Origin: Lachnospiraceae bacterium
Lineage (GTDB): Bacteria > Bacillota > Clostridia > Lachnospirales > Lachnospiraceae
Assembly: GCA_014804365.1 (NCBI GenBank)
Contig: JAAUZX010000011.1
Location: forward strand, 1 to 49,607
Direction: 5' to 3'
Length of the DNA: 49,607 bases
Shown: positions 1 to 9,245 of the stretch, one piece after another
How positions within the stretch are numbered: position 1 is the stretch's first letter
How the letters are laid out: each line of letters starts with the position of its first letter
Translations under genes and position numbers: made by a program
The notes under the pieces: model-generated
What the model saw: only the letters and a program-made list of their open reading frames with translations
Told to the model about the DNA's origin: nothing
Database searches by the model: none

Positions 1-153
1 CAGAATCACCAGATCATATTTTCCGTCCGCCCACAGCCGCTTAGCCTCAAGCCTTGTGCGGGCAACATCTATTCCATATCCCTGCTCCCTGACCGCAAAA
101 GTAAGCCCGTTTATCAGGCTCAGATCATCTTCTACAAAAAAGATACGCTTCAT
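1..153 (-). CDS. Response regulator, N-terminal part (cut by window edge)
   Basis: Partial gene; only the first 51 codons are inside the window. The protein begins MKRIFFVEDDLSLINGL and continues to KYDLVIL, the standard start of a CheY-like receiver domain: the acidic pair in VEDD binds Mg2+, and the phospho-acceptor Asp would lie just beyond the edge. The ATG at 153 is preceded by a GGTAGGAAG ribosome binding site. The output domain, and so the regulon, cannot be seen. A sigma-A-like promoter lies upstream at 218-246. A partner kinase would be expected next to it, outside the window. Confidence 0.85.
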   Translation of the reverse strand, partial: MKRIFFVEDDLSLINGLTFAVREQGYGIDVARTRLEAKRLWADGKYDLVIL

Positions 154-217
154 TCAACTTCCTACCCTTCCGTGTCTATCTCATGTTATTTACACCGGTA
201 CATCAATATTCAGTATG

Positions 218-246
218 ATTATATGCAATCGCACAAATCATTTCAA
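218..246 (-). promoter_or_regulatory. Sigma-A-type promoter for the response regulator
   Basis: On the minus strand TTGAAA (-35, plus positions 241-246) is followed after exactly 17 nt by TATAAT (-10, plus positions 218-223). It lies after the terminator of the preceding gene, so the response regulator has its own transcript. Confidence 0.6.
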
Positions 247-250
247 GCAG

Positions 251-289
251 GAAAACCTGCCTCCGTTCCACTCCCGGAACAAAAGCAGG
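251..289 (-). terminator. Intrinsic terminator of the membrane protein gene
   Basis: On the minus strand a 14-bp stem (arms 276-289 and 256-269, some G-U pairs, 6-nt loop) is followed by TTTTCC. It lies just downstream of the stop at 326. Confidence 0.7.
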
Positions 290-325
290 CTTCCCATTGC
301 CGCATGATATCTCTCTCATTCCATC

Positions 326-1996
326 TCATTTCGCCCGAAACCCGTCCTCAACCCGGTCGCCGATCAACGTACTCCTCTCCAGCATCGGCTTATAACATGT
401 CCCCGGATAAACATGATAACTGTTGATTTCCTCCCCCGTCGAGAAATAAATCACATTCCCATTGATCTCACAACTGTCCATGCTTCCCACATCATAATCC
501 TTCTGTGTTATATAATAAGGCTCCCCCAGATTCTGTTTGACAAAAACCCCGGCATCCGTAACATACTGATCCCAGTAGGGACTGACAGAAATGATGATGC
601 AAAATGCCAGACTTCCCGCCACAATACTGCATAACCCTCTTTTCCTCTCGCTTAAGTATTCTCCGAGTGCAATCATGACCACCGCAATCAGAAAGGCAAG
701 TCCGTATCTGATAAAAGGCGCCATGAAAAACCATACGACAATATTTGCCCATACGGCAAGATGGAGTACAATTAATTGTGAACGCAGCTCCTGTTTCCTC
801 CATATCCTCATACATAACAACACGATCTGAAGTCCCAGACTGAGCATGACCGCTCCGAGGAACATCTGCTCATAGCGAAATTGGTGCTCCCACCAGACCG
901 ACAGCCACTGACTCACCGGCAGATCCACTTTCTCCACATCGTACAGGCAGCGTCCCCAGACTTTAATCTGGTTGGCATCGTGCAGAAGATACTCCTTCGG
1001 AATTTTCCACAATGTCCGGAAAATATCTATCTTATCAAAAGGATACAGAAGCCATCCCGAAATATAATAATTTCTGATCAGAAAAGGACACAGGATCACG
1101 CAGCCACAGAATAAGTATATGCCGATTTCTTTCCATCGCTTCTCTCTAATCAAACAGCAAGCCGGATAAATTGCAACGATAATCAGCAGACAAGAGGAAA
1201 ATTTCAAAGTAGCCGTAAAGACTGCTGCCAGAGACAACAGGGAATATACCGTAATATCTCCATGCCCTTCGAACAAATTCTCACACCATGCAGTAATGAT
1301 AAATAAAGCAAAATACATGGTTGCATAATCCGTGGCCGGGGACATGCTGCGCGTCACATTCACCAGCGTATACAACAGAATCCCGATTCGCACCATATCC
1401 GTGACATGATTCTTATGTTTTATAAAATCCCGCAGCCCGTGAAAAGCATACAGACACATAACTGTCTCCAGAAAGCCGGTCGTAGTATGCAAAGACCGTC
1501 CCAGAAGCCAGTGAAAGCTAAATACGGAAGCAAATGCCAGATAGGAACTGTTATAAGCATAATGAAGCTGCAGATTGCCGATGCCCTTCACCAATCCGAA
1601 CTCCTCATAGATTCGAATCGCCGCCGCATGATAGATATTCGTGTCTGTGTGGAATTCCCCTCTGGATGTGAAGAAAGCGATCAGCAATATAAAGCAACAA
1701 TAGAAAAATCCCTCCCAAGAAAAGATAATAGGACGGTATGTCTGTAGGAGTCGGAAAATCACATTACGTCTTCTATAGCCGATCAGAAGCGCCGTTGCAA
1801 GAAGAATCACATGGGAGACACCTCCTATCTTTGCAAAAATGCTGAAAAACTCTACATAGACTGTAATTATTACTACGCCTGTAATGAGATATCCGGTCAT
1901 GGAAAAGCGCTGCTTCTCAAACAGACTCAATGCGCCGACCCCCATCAGCATACAGATTAAAAAAATATATATCCAACTTAATATGACTGATAACAC
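326..1996 (-). CDS. Polytopic membrane protein, GT-C / LIC_10190-like (putative surface-glycan enzyme)
   Basis: This 556-residue protein is almost all transmembrane helices, with an extracytoplasmic-type C-terminal tail. Its first large loop carries FHTDTNIYHAAAIRIYEEFG. An acidic motif in the first loop is typical of GT-C glycosyltransferases and the LIC_10190-like membrane proteins, which are linked to cell-surface polysaccharide synthesis. The start is GTG at 1996, 7 nt after AAAGGAG; no ATG is better placed. It is monocistronic, with a promoter at 2095-2125 and a terminator at 251-289. The promoter spacer has a run of nine G, which suggests phase-variable expression. The substrate is unknown. 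Membrane nature is certain; the family call is from memory of the motif and moderate. Confidence 0.6.
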   Translation of the reverse strand: MLSVILSWIYIFLICMLMGVGALSLFEKQRFSMTGYLITGVVIITVYVEFFSIFAKIGGVSHVILLATALLIGYRRRNVIFRLLQTYRPIIFSWEGFFYCCFILLIAFFTSRGEFHTDTNIYHAAAIRIYEEFGLVKGIGNLQLHYAYNSSYLAFASVFSFHWLLGRSLHTTTGFLETVMCLYAFHGLRDFIKHKNHVTDMVRIGILLYTLVNVTRSMSPATDYATMYFALFIITAWCENLFEGHGDITVYSLLSLAAVFTATLKFSSCLLIIVAIYPACCLIREKRWKEIGIYLFCGCVILCPFLIRNYYISGWLLYPFDKIDIFRTLWKIPKEYLLHDANQIKVWGRCLYDVEKVDLPVSQWLSVWWEHQFRYEQMFLGAVMLSLGLQIVLLCMRIWRKQELRSQLIVLHLAVWANIVVWFFMAPFIRYGLAFLIAVVMIALGEYLSERKRGLCSIVAGSLAFCIIISVSPYWDQYVTDAGVFVKQNLGEPYYITQKDYDVGSMDSCEINGNVIYFSTGEEINSYHVYPGTCYKPMLERSTLIGDRVEDGFRAK

Positions 1997-2094
1997 TTTC
2001 TTTCTCCTTTTGTGTCTTTCTCCAATGCGCTTCCTTTATACTATGCTATCTCTATATTCTCTCTTCTCGCGTAAGGTTCCATGCTGTAAATTTA

Positions 2095-2125
2095 ATTTTA
2101 CCCCCCCCCGGTATAATTTTGTCAA
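2095..2125 (-). promoter_or_regulatory. Promoter with G9 homopolymer in the -35/-10 spacer (candidate phase-variable switch)
   Basis: Minus strand: TTGACA (plus 2120-2125), a 19-nt spacer whose last nine bases are all G (plus 2101-2109 are C), then TAAAAT (plus 2095-2100). The start codon of the membrane protein is about 100 nt downstream. The -35 matches consensus and the -10 matches 5 of 6, but the spacer is two longer than the optimal 17. Loss of two G by slippage would restore 17. Confidence 0.6.
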
Positions 2126-2240
2126 TATGCACTGAGAAGCATAACTCTGTAATAGATTTTGCTATTGGGATTATTATTATTCCAGAATAGCACCCAAACC
2201 TTACCGTAGCCTTACAATAGGATTACAATTATGTAATATC

Positions 2241-2298
2241 AAAAAAAAGAAACCACCCCTCCCGCAGATGATCCCTCATCCACGGCAGCGGCGGCTTC
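2241..2298 (-). terminator. Intrinsic terminator of the chemoreceptor gene
   Basis: On the minus strand a GC-rich hairpin is followed by TTTCTTTTTTTT. Its inner stem of 10 pairs closes a GGGA loop, and outer CCGCC/GGTGG pairing extends it. It starts about 45 nt after the stop at 2345. Confidence 0.7.
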
Positions 2299-2344
2299 CT
2301 TCATGCATATGCCCTGATCCTATGCCTAATCTCACATTATAATC

Positions 2345-4330
2345 TTATATTTCAAACTTCCCGATAATATCATCTAATTGCTTAACAACGCCATCCAATT
2401 CATGCATAGCGCGGCTTATATTGTTCATCTCTTCATTCTGATCCTCGACTCTGTTGTTTACTTCCTGGCTTGCCGCAGACAATTCCTGCGTCTCGCTGGA
2501 TATGCCGGAGAACGTATCCACGATCTCGTTCTTGTTTTTGTTCAGCGTATCGACTGCATTTTCCAGCTCATTGATATCACTGCCCATGCTCAGAATATCG
2601 TCACTGATCCGCTGGAATACGCCCTGTGTATCTTCCATTGCGGACATACTTTCTACCGTAGTTCCCTGTATCTCTCCAATCTGCGAGCTGACATTTCTAA
2701 TCTCATTCTGAATTTCCGTAATAATCTGATCAATGTTCTGTGTCGCCGAAGTGGTCTGCCCTGCAAGCTGTCCGATCTCCTCTGCTACTACCGCAAATCC
2801 TCTGCCTGCCTCACCGGCTCTGGCCGCCTCAATCGATGCATTCAATGCAAGCAGTGATGTCTGGGTAGCAATCTCACTGATCGTCTTACTGATACCATCG
2901 ATGGAAACTGACTTCTGCGACAAACTGTTGGCTGTCTCATATGTAGCATCCTGTATTTCACGGCTCTGATTAATCTTCTCAGACAGCATGCTGACCGTGT
3001 GCATTCCGTCATTACACTGTTGAACCGCCGCATTCGCTACTTCGTTCATCCGTTCCATCCGCTCGGCAACCTGCGTCAGCTTATCCGCGAAATCCGCCAG
3101 ATTCTCATTTGCGATCTGCGTCTGTTGTGCCACATCATCAATAGCGAGAACGATCTGCTCTACTGTATCCTTAACAGATGCATTGTTCGTAACCGTACTT
3201 TCCACAGAGCCTTCTACATTTTCAAACTGTGTACGCAGTACACCGGATGCATTCATCATCTGCTGTACGATCTCATGAAGTGCATAGCGCATTTCCTGTA
3301 TCGCCCGGTCCATAATGGCCATCTCGTCTTTGCGCTTCGGATTGAGCGCACTCTCCTTAAGCTGAAGCTTCAACTCTCGAAGCTCGGTAACTTCATTCTG
3401 CATGATCCGAATCGGTTTCGTAAAGGTTCCGCTGTAAACAGCAACGATAATCGCCGCTACGATTGCCGACACGATCATAACAACTACCGCATACTTCAAA
3501 ATCTGTACTACCACCTGATTATAAACAGATGCCGGTGTTACAACTATGATGTTCCACCCGATCGTCCCAACCGGCCACGCTTTCAGATATTTGCTCTCGC
3601 CGTCATAGTCTACCATCTGGCTTCCGTCGGTGATTGCCGTAACATATGCACCGTTCAAAACATCCGCCATTTTAACCGTATTAGTTTCCGTAGACATAAA
3701 TGCATCATTTTGGTGCATCAGGATCGAGCCCGAATTATTCACCAGAAATGCATAGCTGCCATCTGTGGTATCCACCACATCATCCAACAGACCGAACAGA
3801 ATCGGAAGCTGCAGATCCATACTGATGACACCGCTGCTGCCATCCGGACATTTAAAATTACGCCCGACGGGAACTACCATATTGCCGGTAACAGAGTCTA
3901 AGAAAGGCTCGCTGCATACCTTTTCTTCCGATTCGATGGCTCCCACATACCACGGTCGTTTCGTAAAATCCCATCCCTCGTCCGGCACCCATCCGGCACC
4001 GTCATAATACTCTCCGTTCGTAAAGGCAACATAAATATCCGTTGTATTATCATTGGCCGCCGTCAGTGCCTGCAGATAATCCCACAGTTTATCCTTGTCC
4101 AGCTCCTCCTGTGTCGTCATATACACGTTAATCGTGTCGAGCACGGCAGAGTTTCCTTCAATCCACTCGTTGACCTTCGCTGCGTAATACTCAGCCTCCG
4201 TCTTATACTGCTCGTCGTTCATGCTCGCAATCCGATCTCTGGCGACCGTCAAGATACATAAGATCGCAACTAACATACAGCCAATACAGATCACTGAAAA
4301 AAATGTTGTTAATTTTGCCCTGATTTTCAT
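2345..4330 (-). CDS. Methyl-accepting chemotaxis protein with extracellular dCache sensor
   Basis: A transmembrane chemoreceptor of 661 residues that signals to CheA/CheW. In order: TM1 (about 5-27), a periplasmic-side dCache domain (about 35-265, with [13 protein letters not shown] and VISMDLQ typical of Cache folds), TM2 (about 272-297), HAMP, and a long methyl-accepting coiled coil. The signalling tip is recognisable ([32 protein letters not shown]). There is no C-terminal CheR/CheB tether pentapeptide. The ATG at 4330 is 7 nt after GGAGG; the in-frame ATG at 4354 lacks a good site. The ligand is unknown, but dCache receptors commonly bind amino acids or other small metabolites. A chemoreceptor implies a motile organism. 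Confidence 0.95.
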   Translation of the reverse strand: MKIRAKLTTFFSVICIGCMLVAILCILTVARDRIASMNDEQYKTEAEYYAAKVNEWIEGNSAVLDTINVYMTTQEELDKDKLWDYLQALTAANDNTTDIYVAFTNGEYYDGAGWVPDEGWDFTKRPWYVGAIESEEKVCSEPFLDSVTGNMVVPVGRNFKCPDGSSGVISMDLQLPILFGLLDDVVDTTDGSYAFLVNNSGSILMHQNDAFMSTETNTVKMADVLNGAYVTAITDGSQMVDYDGESKYLKAWPVGTIGWNIIVVTPASVYNQVVVQILKYAVVVMIVSAIVAAIIVAVYSGTFTKPIRIMQNEVTELRELKLQLKESALNPKRKDEMAIMDRAIQEMRYALHEIVQQMMNASGVLRTQFENVEGSVESTVTNNASVKDTVEQIVLAIDDVAQQTQIANENLADFADKLTQVAERMERMNEVANAAVQQCNDGMHTVSMLSEKINQSREIQDATYETANSLSQKSVSIDGISKTISEIATQTSLLALNASIEAARAGEAGRGFAVVAEEIGQLAGQTTSATQNIDQIITEIQNEIRNVSSQIGEIQGTTVESMSAMEDTQGVFQRISDDILSMGSDINELENAVDTLNKNKNEIVDTFSGISSETQELSAASQEVNNRVEDQNEEMNNISRAMHELDGVVKQLDDIIGKFEI

Positions 4331-4396
4331 AGAATTTCCTCCGCAAATAACCATATTCCCTTCGGCAAAACAGTTTCTCCCATACGCTGTTTGTTA

Positions 4397-4425
4397 CTAT
4401 TATACTAAACATTTTTCATATATAC
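4397..4425 (-). promoter_or_regulatory. Promoter of the chemoreceptor gene
   Basis: Minus strand: TTGTAT, a 17-nt spacer, then TATAAT (plus 4397-4402), about 70 nt before the start codon at 4330. It resembles sigma-A rather than the sigma-28 promoters often found on chemotaxis genes. Confidence 0.5.
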
Positions 4426-4432
4426 AATGATT

Positions 4433-5674
4433 TTATACAATTCTCCTAACCGAAACAATGCTTCGATAGGTCGCGGCCGTGATCTTAATCCCCGTCCGCT
4501 CCGTGCTGGCATGAACGATCTGCCCGTTTCCGATATAGATGCCCACATGCCCGCCGTAATATATAATGTCTCCCGGCTGTGCCTCGGAATAGGATACCGC
4601 TTTGCCGGCTCCTGACTGTGCATAAGAACTTCTCGGCAACGAATAACCGAAAGCCTGATAAACCGCCATCACGAAACCTGAGCAGTCCGCCCCTTTGGTC
4701 AGACTGGTTCCGCCTGCCACGTAAGGCGATCCGATGTATTTACATGCGAAATCCGCGATCTGCTGTCCTTTACTGCTGCTTCCGGAAGAAGACGGTTTCG
4801 GTGTCTCCTTCTTCTGCTCTTTGCCTTTATCGTTATCGGAATCCGAGTCGTCGTCCGCCGCAGCCAACTGTGCCTCCTGCTCCGCCTTCTTACGCTCCTC
4901 TTCCTCCTTACGTTTGCGCTCTTCTTCCTCCCTGCGCTTACGCTCCTCTTCTTCCAGCTTCTTGATCTGCGCCGTCTCCTGCTTGATCTTAGCCGTGTAG
5001 ACAGCTGCCTCCTGCTTCGCTTTTGCTAATACTACATTGTAATTCTCATACTCCTGCTGCTTCTGCGCCAGTATTTCCTCCACATAGGCTTCTTCTTCTT
5101 CCAGCTCGCTTCGTGAAGTTTCCAGCTCGGATTTCTCTTCTTCCAGATTGTCCTGAAGTGCAGCTACCTGCTGCACGATCCCTTCATACTCTTCCAGCAG
5201 TCTTCTGTCATATTCATAGAGGTCTTCCACATAGCTTGCCTTATTCATGATCTCGCCCATGCTCTTCGCACCGAAGAACATCTGAAGATAGGATACTTCC
5301 CCTTTCTCATACATGAACCTGATACGAACCTTCATGGCCTCATACTGCTCATTCTTCTCCGCCAGCGCAGCATCATACTCCTCCTGCGCTTTCACAATGT
5401 CCGCCTCTTTATTCTCGATCGCTTCTTTGATCAGATTGATATCGGTCAGCAGCGCCACCATTTCCGCATCCAGCTCGTCGATCTCCTGACCGATGTCCGC
5501 CTGCGCACCCTTATAATTGGAAATCTGCTGGTTGACATCCTTAAGCTGCGACTGGTCATTCTTAAGATCCTCCTGCAGATCAGAAATCGTGGTGGCCGTT
5601 GCCGTGTCTGCCGCCAGTATAAGCAATATGAAGGATAGCACGATGCATATCGTCTGTGTATATCTTCTCCTCAT
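4433..5674 (-). CDS. Secreted coiled-coil NlpC/P60 peptidoglycan hydrolase (CwlO-like)
   Basis: A 413-residue cell-wall hydrolase. A signal peptide (1-28, basic RRR then a hydrophobic core ending ADTATA) is followed by a long coiled coil (about 30-270) ending in a highly charged E/K/R repeat. A Ser/Pro/Asp linker (275-300) leads to an NlpC/P60 domain (about 303-413). Cys331 in GADCSGF, His376 in GGHVGIY and His388 in QIVHAS fit the catalytic Cys-His-His/polar triad. The architecture matches CwlO/PcsB-type DL-endopeptidases, which in Bacillus and Streptococcus are activated by FtsEX; no ftsEX is visible here. The ATG follows GGAGAAGAGG. It lies 26 nt downstream of asnS on the same strand and may be cotranscribed. 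Confidence 0.93.
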   Translation of the reverse strand: MRRRYTQTICIVLSFILLILAADTATATTISDLQEDLKNDQSQLKDVNQQISNYKGAQADIGQEIDELDAEMVALLTDINLIKEAIENKEADIVKAQEEYDAALAEKNEQYEAMKVRIRFMYEKGEVSYLQMFFGAKSMGEIMNKASYVEDLYEYDRRLLEEYEGIVQQVAALQDNLEEEKSELETSRSELEEEEAYVEEILAQKQQEYENYNVVLAKAKQEAAVYTAKIKQETAQIKKLEEEERKRREEEERKRKEEEERKKAEQEAQLAAADDDSDSDNDKGKEQKKETPKPSSSGSSSKGQQIADFACKYIGSPYVAGGTSLTKGADCSGFVMAVYQAFGYSLPRSSYAQSGAGKAVSYSEAQPGDIIYYGGHVGIYIGNGQIVHASTERTGIKITAATYRSIVSVRRIV

Positions 5675-5700
5675 CCCGCCGTTCCTCTTCTCCGGTAAAC

Positions 5701-7101
5701 TTATAATTCACAGTTATTCACTGTTCTCGGGAACGGAATCACATCTCTGATATTGCTCATACCGGTCAGATACATGACACATCTCTCAAATCCCAGACCG
5801 AATCCCGCATGGCGCGCAGAACCGTATTTTCTGAGATCCAGATAGAACTGATAATCCTCCTTATTCAGACCCAGCTCCTCCATCCGCTTCTCTAAGAGAT
5901 TCAGATCATCCTCTCTCTGGCTGCCGCCGATGATCTCACCGATTCCCGGCACGAGACAATCCATAGCCGCCACGGTCTTGCCGTCCTCATTCAGTTTCAT
6001 ATAGAAAGCCTTGATCTCCTTCGGATAATCTGTCACGAAGACAGGGCGTTTAAATTCCTGCTCCGTCAAGTACCGTTCATGCTCGGTCTGCAAGTCGCAT
6101 CCCCATGACACCTTGTATTCAAACTCATCGTTATGTTTCTCCAGAATGCTGATCGCCTCCGTGTAAGTCACATGTGCAAAATCAGAATGAAGCACGTGAT
6201 TAAGACGCTCGATCAATCCTTTATCGACGAACTGGTTAAAGAAGTTCATCTCCTCCGGCGCATTGTCCAGTACATATCGGATCACATGCTTTAACATCGC
6301 CTCCGCGAGTTCCATGTCATCCGTCAGATCGGCAAACGCGATCTCCGGTTCGATCATCCAGAATTCCGCCGCATGTCTGGTCGTGTTGGAATTCTCCGCG
6401 CGGAAAGTCGGACCGAAAGTATATACGTTCTTAAACGCAAACGCATACGTCTCTACGTTTAACTGACCGCTGACAGTCAGGTTTGTTGCCTTGCCGAAGA
6501 AATCCTGACTGTAATCCACCTGTCCGTCCTCCGTCATGGGCAAATTGTTCATATCCATCGTCGTCACCTGAAACATCTCGCCCGCTCCTTCGCAGTCACT
6601 TCCCGTAATAATCGGTGTGTGCACATACACAAAACCTCTCTCCTGGAAAAAGGTATGAATCGCATAAGCAATCAGCGAGCGCACGCGGAATGTTGCCTGA
6701 AATGTATTGGTTCTCGGTCTCAGATGCGAGATTGTACGCAAATACTCGAAACTGTGACGTTTCTTCTGCAGCGGATAATCCGCCGTGGATTCTCCTTCTA
6801 TGATAATCTCAGCCGCCTGCATTTCAAATGCCTGCTTCGCCTGCGGCGTAGCCACGATCTTTCCCTTTGCCACGATTGCTGATCCCACATTCAGCTTGGA
6901 GATCGTCTCAAAATTATCAAGTGTATCGCCGTACACTACCTGCAGTGTCTCAAAGAAAGTGCCGTCGTTTACTACAATAAACCCGAACGTCTTAGAATCC
7001 CTTATACTTCTCACCCATCCGCCGACCGTTACTTCCTTGTCGATATAGTTCTCCGTGTTGCGATACAATTCCTTAATGTCTGTCAGATTCATACTGCTCA
7101 T
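5701..7101 (-). CDS. asnS: Asparaginyl-tRNA synthetase
   Basis: Class IIb aminoacyl-tRNA synthetase that charges tRNA-Asn in the cytoplasm. The 466 residues are normal for bacterial AsnRS. The N-terminal OB-fold anticodon-binding domain (about 18-110) has [18 protein letters not shown]. The catalytic domain has motif 2 ([16 protein letters not shown]) and motif 3 ([15 protein letters not shown]). Residues after motif 2 (MIEPE) fit the Asn rather than the Asp enzyme. The ATG at 7101 follows AAGGAGAGG. Its presence suggests Asn-tRNA is made directly. Confidence 0.96.
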   Translation of the reverse strand: MSSMNLTDIKELYRNTENYIDKEVTVGGWVRSIRDSKTFGFIVVNDGTFFETLQVVYGDTLDNFETISKLNVGSAIVAKGKIVATPQAKQAFEMQAAEIIIEGESTADYPLQKKRHSFEYLRTISHLRPRTNTFQATFRVRSLIAYAIHTFFQERGFVYVHTPIITGSDCEGAGEMFQVTTMDMNNLPMTEDGQVDYSQDFFGKATNLTVSGQLNVETYAFAFKNVYTFGPTFRAENSNTTRHAAEFWMIEPEIAFADLTDDMELAEAMLKHVIRYVLDNAPEEMNFFNQFVDKGLIERLNHVLHSDFAHVTYTEAISILEKHNDEFEYKVSWGCDLQTEHERYLTEQEFKRPVFVTDYPKEIKAFYMKLNEDGKTVAAMDCLVPGIGEIIGGSQREDDLNLLEKRMEELGLNKEDYQFYLDLRKYGSARHAGFGLGFERCVMYLTGMSNIRDVIPFPRTVNNCEL

Positions 7102-7174
7102 AATATAACCTCTCCTTCTTCATCCCTTATTGTTTGTCTTTTCGGAAAACTCCGATCAATAATTGCGAATCCCT

Positions 7175-8326
7175 CTAATCTTCTATCGTGGATATCGTCT
7201 CGATCTTACCGTTTTCTTTCAGATAATCCATGACATTCCTTCGCATCACCTGCTCCCGAAGCATTTCCATGTCCGTGCTCTCCTTAAATTTCGCCTCGGA
7301 TTCGTAACCGTAGACTTCCACTCTACTGTCCACTTCCTCCTGTATCTGCTCTTCGGTGGGATTTAGACCTTCCGCATCGGCAATCGCCTGAAACATGATA
7401 TACTGCTGCGCCGCTGTCAGCGCCTCTGTCTGGAATTTCTCTTCATACCCCTCCGGATCCAGCCCGTAATACTCCTGCATATAATCCTTCAGCGTCATAT
7501 TCATGGAAACCGCATTGGCATTCATGACATCCTTGAGATTCTGTGTGAAACGCTCCACCATCTTAGCGGGAGGCTCCTTGAAAGAACATTCCGACATAAC
7601 CGCGTTTGTCATGGTTGTCTCGATTGTATTCTGATAATTCTGCACTTCCGTCTCATAGAAGTAATTGTACACATAGTCCCGCAAATCTTTCTCTGTCTTA
7701 CAGTCTTCTATTCCCAGAGTCTGTACAAACTCATCGTTCAATTCCGGTGTCACCTGCCTGCTGATACTGTTGACCGTAACCTCGAATACGACCGGTACAC
7801 CCGCAAGGTCGGGATTCCTTTCATAAGGGTCCGGGAAATTCAAATCCAAGGATACCGTCTCACCGATATTCACGCCGATCAGCCCGTCCTCGAAACCGTC
7901 TATAAATTGATGGGCACCGATCGTTAGATCATACCCCTTGCCCGTACCGCCGTCAAACGCCTCTCCGTCAATATAGCCGGTAAAATCAATATTGGCCGTA
8001 TCGCCGCTCTCCACAGCTCTGCCGGTGATCTCCTCCGTCGTAGTATAGTTCGGCAGGATATAATACTGAATGTACATGTCCACAAGCCCTTCCTCCACTA
8101 CCGGCTCCGTGGCGGAGGCTTCTATTCCGATATAATTTCCCAGCGTCACATAATCCGCTGCCTTGATGTCTTTCAGATATACCTTGTCTCCGCAGGCGGT
8201 AAGTAACATCGACAGAAGAAACACAGCCGCCGGTATTATCATTTTCTTTCCGCCAAAACCTCTTCCATGCGCACACTTCCAGCTTTTTCTATCTGCTACA
8301 CTACTATTTTTCCTTATATCATTCAT
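7175..8326 (-). CDS. Trigger-factor-like FKBP-type peptidyl-prolyl isomerase lipoprotein
   Basis: A putative surface-anchored folding factor. A basic N-terminus and hydrophobic stretch end in the lipobox LLTAC (Cys45 from this start). An FKBP-like domain follows (about 110-205; DTANIDFTGYIDGEAFDGG, FIDGFEDGLIGVNIGE). A helical trigger-factor C-terminal domain (about 215-370) carries TPELNDEFVQ. The ribosome-binding N-domain of cytosolic trigger factor is replaced by the lipid anchor. It probably acts outside the membrane on secreted proteins, a role played by PrsA in Bacillus (inference). The start is uncertain: ATG at 8326 is 6 nt from GAGG, and ATG at 8338 is 11 nt from GGAGG. Confidence 0.87.
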   Translation of the reverse strand: MNDIRKNSSVADRKSWKCAHGRGFGGKKMIIPAAVFLLSMLLTACGDKVYLKDIKAADYVTLGNYIGIEASATEPVVEEGLVDMYIQYYILPNYTTTEEITGRAVESGDTANIDFTGYIDGEAFDGGTGKGYDLTIGAHQFIDGFEDGLIGVNIGETVSLDLNFPDPYERNPDLAGVPVVFEVTVNSISRQVTPELNDEFVQTLGIEDCKTEKDLRDYVYNYFYETEVQNYQNTIETTMTNAVMSECSFKEPPAKMVERFTQNLKDVMNANAVSMNMTLKDYMQEYYGLDPEGYEEKFQTEALTAAQQYIMFQAIADAEGLNPTEEQIQEEVDSRVEVYGYESEAKFKESTDMEMLREQVMRRNVMDYLKENGKIETISTIED

Positions 8327-8338
8327 AATAAACCTCAT

Positions 8339-8667
8339 TTCTGCATGCTCCTCCAGCGAACAGATTTTCTTTTCATACTTGCACCTTCATACATTTCCTG
8401 ACGCAAATTCCCATGAAAAGCACGGTGCAAGTATCAAGATGCACACATGTTGCCTCGCAACATGGCGCGTGTACGCTCAGCGCAGCAAGTGCGCAGAGCT
8501 GATTTACGGACTTTCTTTTCACACTCATCTATATTAACATACATCCCAATTTCTTAAAAGAGGATTCTCGCGGAAATCTCATGAAATTTCCTTGCTTAAA
8601 GCCGCGATCAATGTTAAAATATTTTGTACATGTAATCATGTAAATCAGTGGGTTCGGAGGTAGTTCC
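8339..8667. repeat. Intergenic region with nested palindromes
   Basis: Three stems lie in series. An 11-bp perfect inverted repeat (8375-8385 with 8424-8434) is followed by an 8-bp hairpin CATGTTGC/GCAACATG (8446-8464) and by GCTC-A-GCGCA/TGCGC-A-GAGC (8475-8499). From about 8500 the sequence is AT-rich leader for the gene at 8668. No ORF is credible. The same style of structure occurs at 18.8, 19.1, 37.2 and 48.8 kb. Confidence 0.6.
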
Positions 8668-9144
8668 ATGAATACTTTAACAATTGTTTTGTTAGTCATT
8701 CTGGCAGTCTTGGTCGTTGCCGTGGTCGCATTATACTTCCTTGGCAAGAAAGCGCAGAAGAAACAGAGCGAACAGCAGGCACAGATCGATGCCATGAAAC
8801 AGACAGTCTCTATGCTGATCATAGATAAGAAACGCATGAAGCTGCGGGATGCGGGGCTTCCGCAGGCTGTGCTCGAACAGACCCCGAAGTGGTTACGCGG
8901 CTCTAAGCTGCCGATCGTCAAGGCTAAAGTAGGGCCTCAGGTAATGTCTTTAATTTGTGAAGAAAAAATCTTTGATTCCGTACCGATCAAAAAGGAAGTC
9001 AAGGCTACGGTCAGCGGGATCTATATCACGGGCGTGAAGGGACTGCACGGCAAGCCTATCGTCACCGAGCAGAAGAAAAAGAGCAAATTCAAACAGCTTG
9101 TGGAGCGTGCACAGGAGAAGGCGGGAGCAAAGCCCATAAAGTAA
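8668..9144 (+). CDS. Membrane-anchored protein of unknown function
   Basis: Not recognised as a named family. The 158-residue protein has one N-terminal TM helix (about 3-24), a short basic/glutamine-rich coiled segment (25-60), then a basic globular part with two copies of a VK(A/V)-type strand pattern (about 80-135). It ends in a lysine-rich tail. It probably faces the cytoplasm with the N-terminus out. The ATG follows TCGGAGG with good spacing. It stands alone on the plus strand between minus-strand operons and ends at the terminator at 9246-9300. The antisense ORF across it was rejected. Confidence 0.7.
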   Translation: MNTLTIVLLVILAVLVVAVVALYFLGKKAQKKQSEQQAQIDAMKQTVSMLIIDKKRMKLRDAGLPQAVLEQTPKWLRGSKLPIVKAKVGPQVMSLICEEKIFDSVPIKKEVKATVSGIYITGVKGLHGKPIVTEQKKKSKFKQLVERAQEKAGAKPIK

Positions 9145-9147
9145 AAA

Positions 9148-9187
9148 ATCGAGCTTCGCTCGATTGCGAGCTTCGCTTCGCGAACTC
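9148..9187. repeat. Small palindromic element after the stop codon
   Basis: A perfect 7-bp hairpin, ATCGAGC/GCTCGAT, has the loop TTC (9148-9164). It is followed by a second GCGAG/CTCG palindrome containing TTCGCTTCGCGAA. No T-run follows, so it is not a terminator by itself. It resembles the cores of the larger nested palindromes elsewhere in the window. Confidence 0.5.
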
Positions 9188-9245
9188 GAATAAACAGAAA
9201 ATTAGCTAATTTTGCATCAAAACTCGAATAATCTATAGACGAACA

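Larger units (their letters stand above)
1997..2344. other. Intergenic region 1997-2344
   Basis: It contains the G-tract promoter (2095-2125) for the gene to the left and the chemoreceptor terminator (2241-2298). The rest (2126-2240) is AT-rich with no convincing ORF. Confidence 0.6.

Noticed and set aside
2095..2117. Plus-strand promoter around TATAAT at 2112-2117
   Set aside because: No acceptable -35 is present at 16-18 nt, and no plus-strand gene follows. The minus-strand reading has an exact TTGACA and a gene.
4860..4960. Low-complexity purine-rich stretch as a repeat element
   Set aside because: It is in frame within the NlpC/P60 gene and encodes the charged end of the coiled coil.
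8529..8921. Antisense ORF of 130 codons opposite the 8668 gene
   Set aside because: It has no ribosome binding site or coherent domain; the plus-strand frame has a strong site, a clean TM helix and a terminator.
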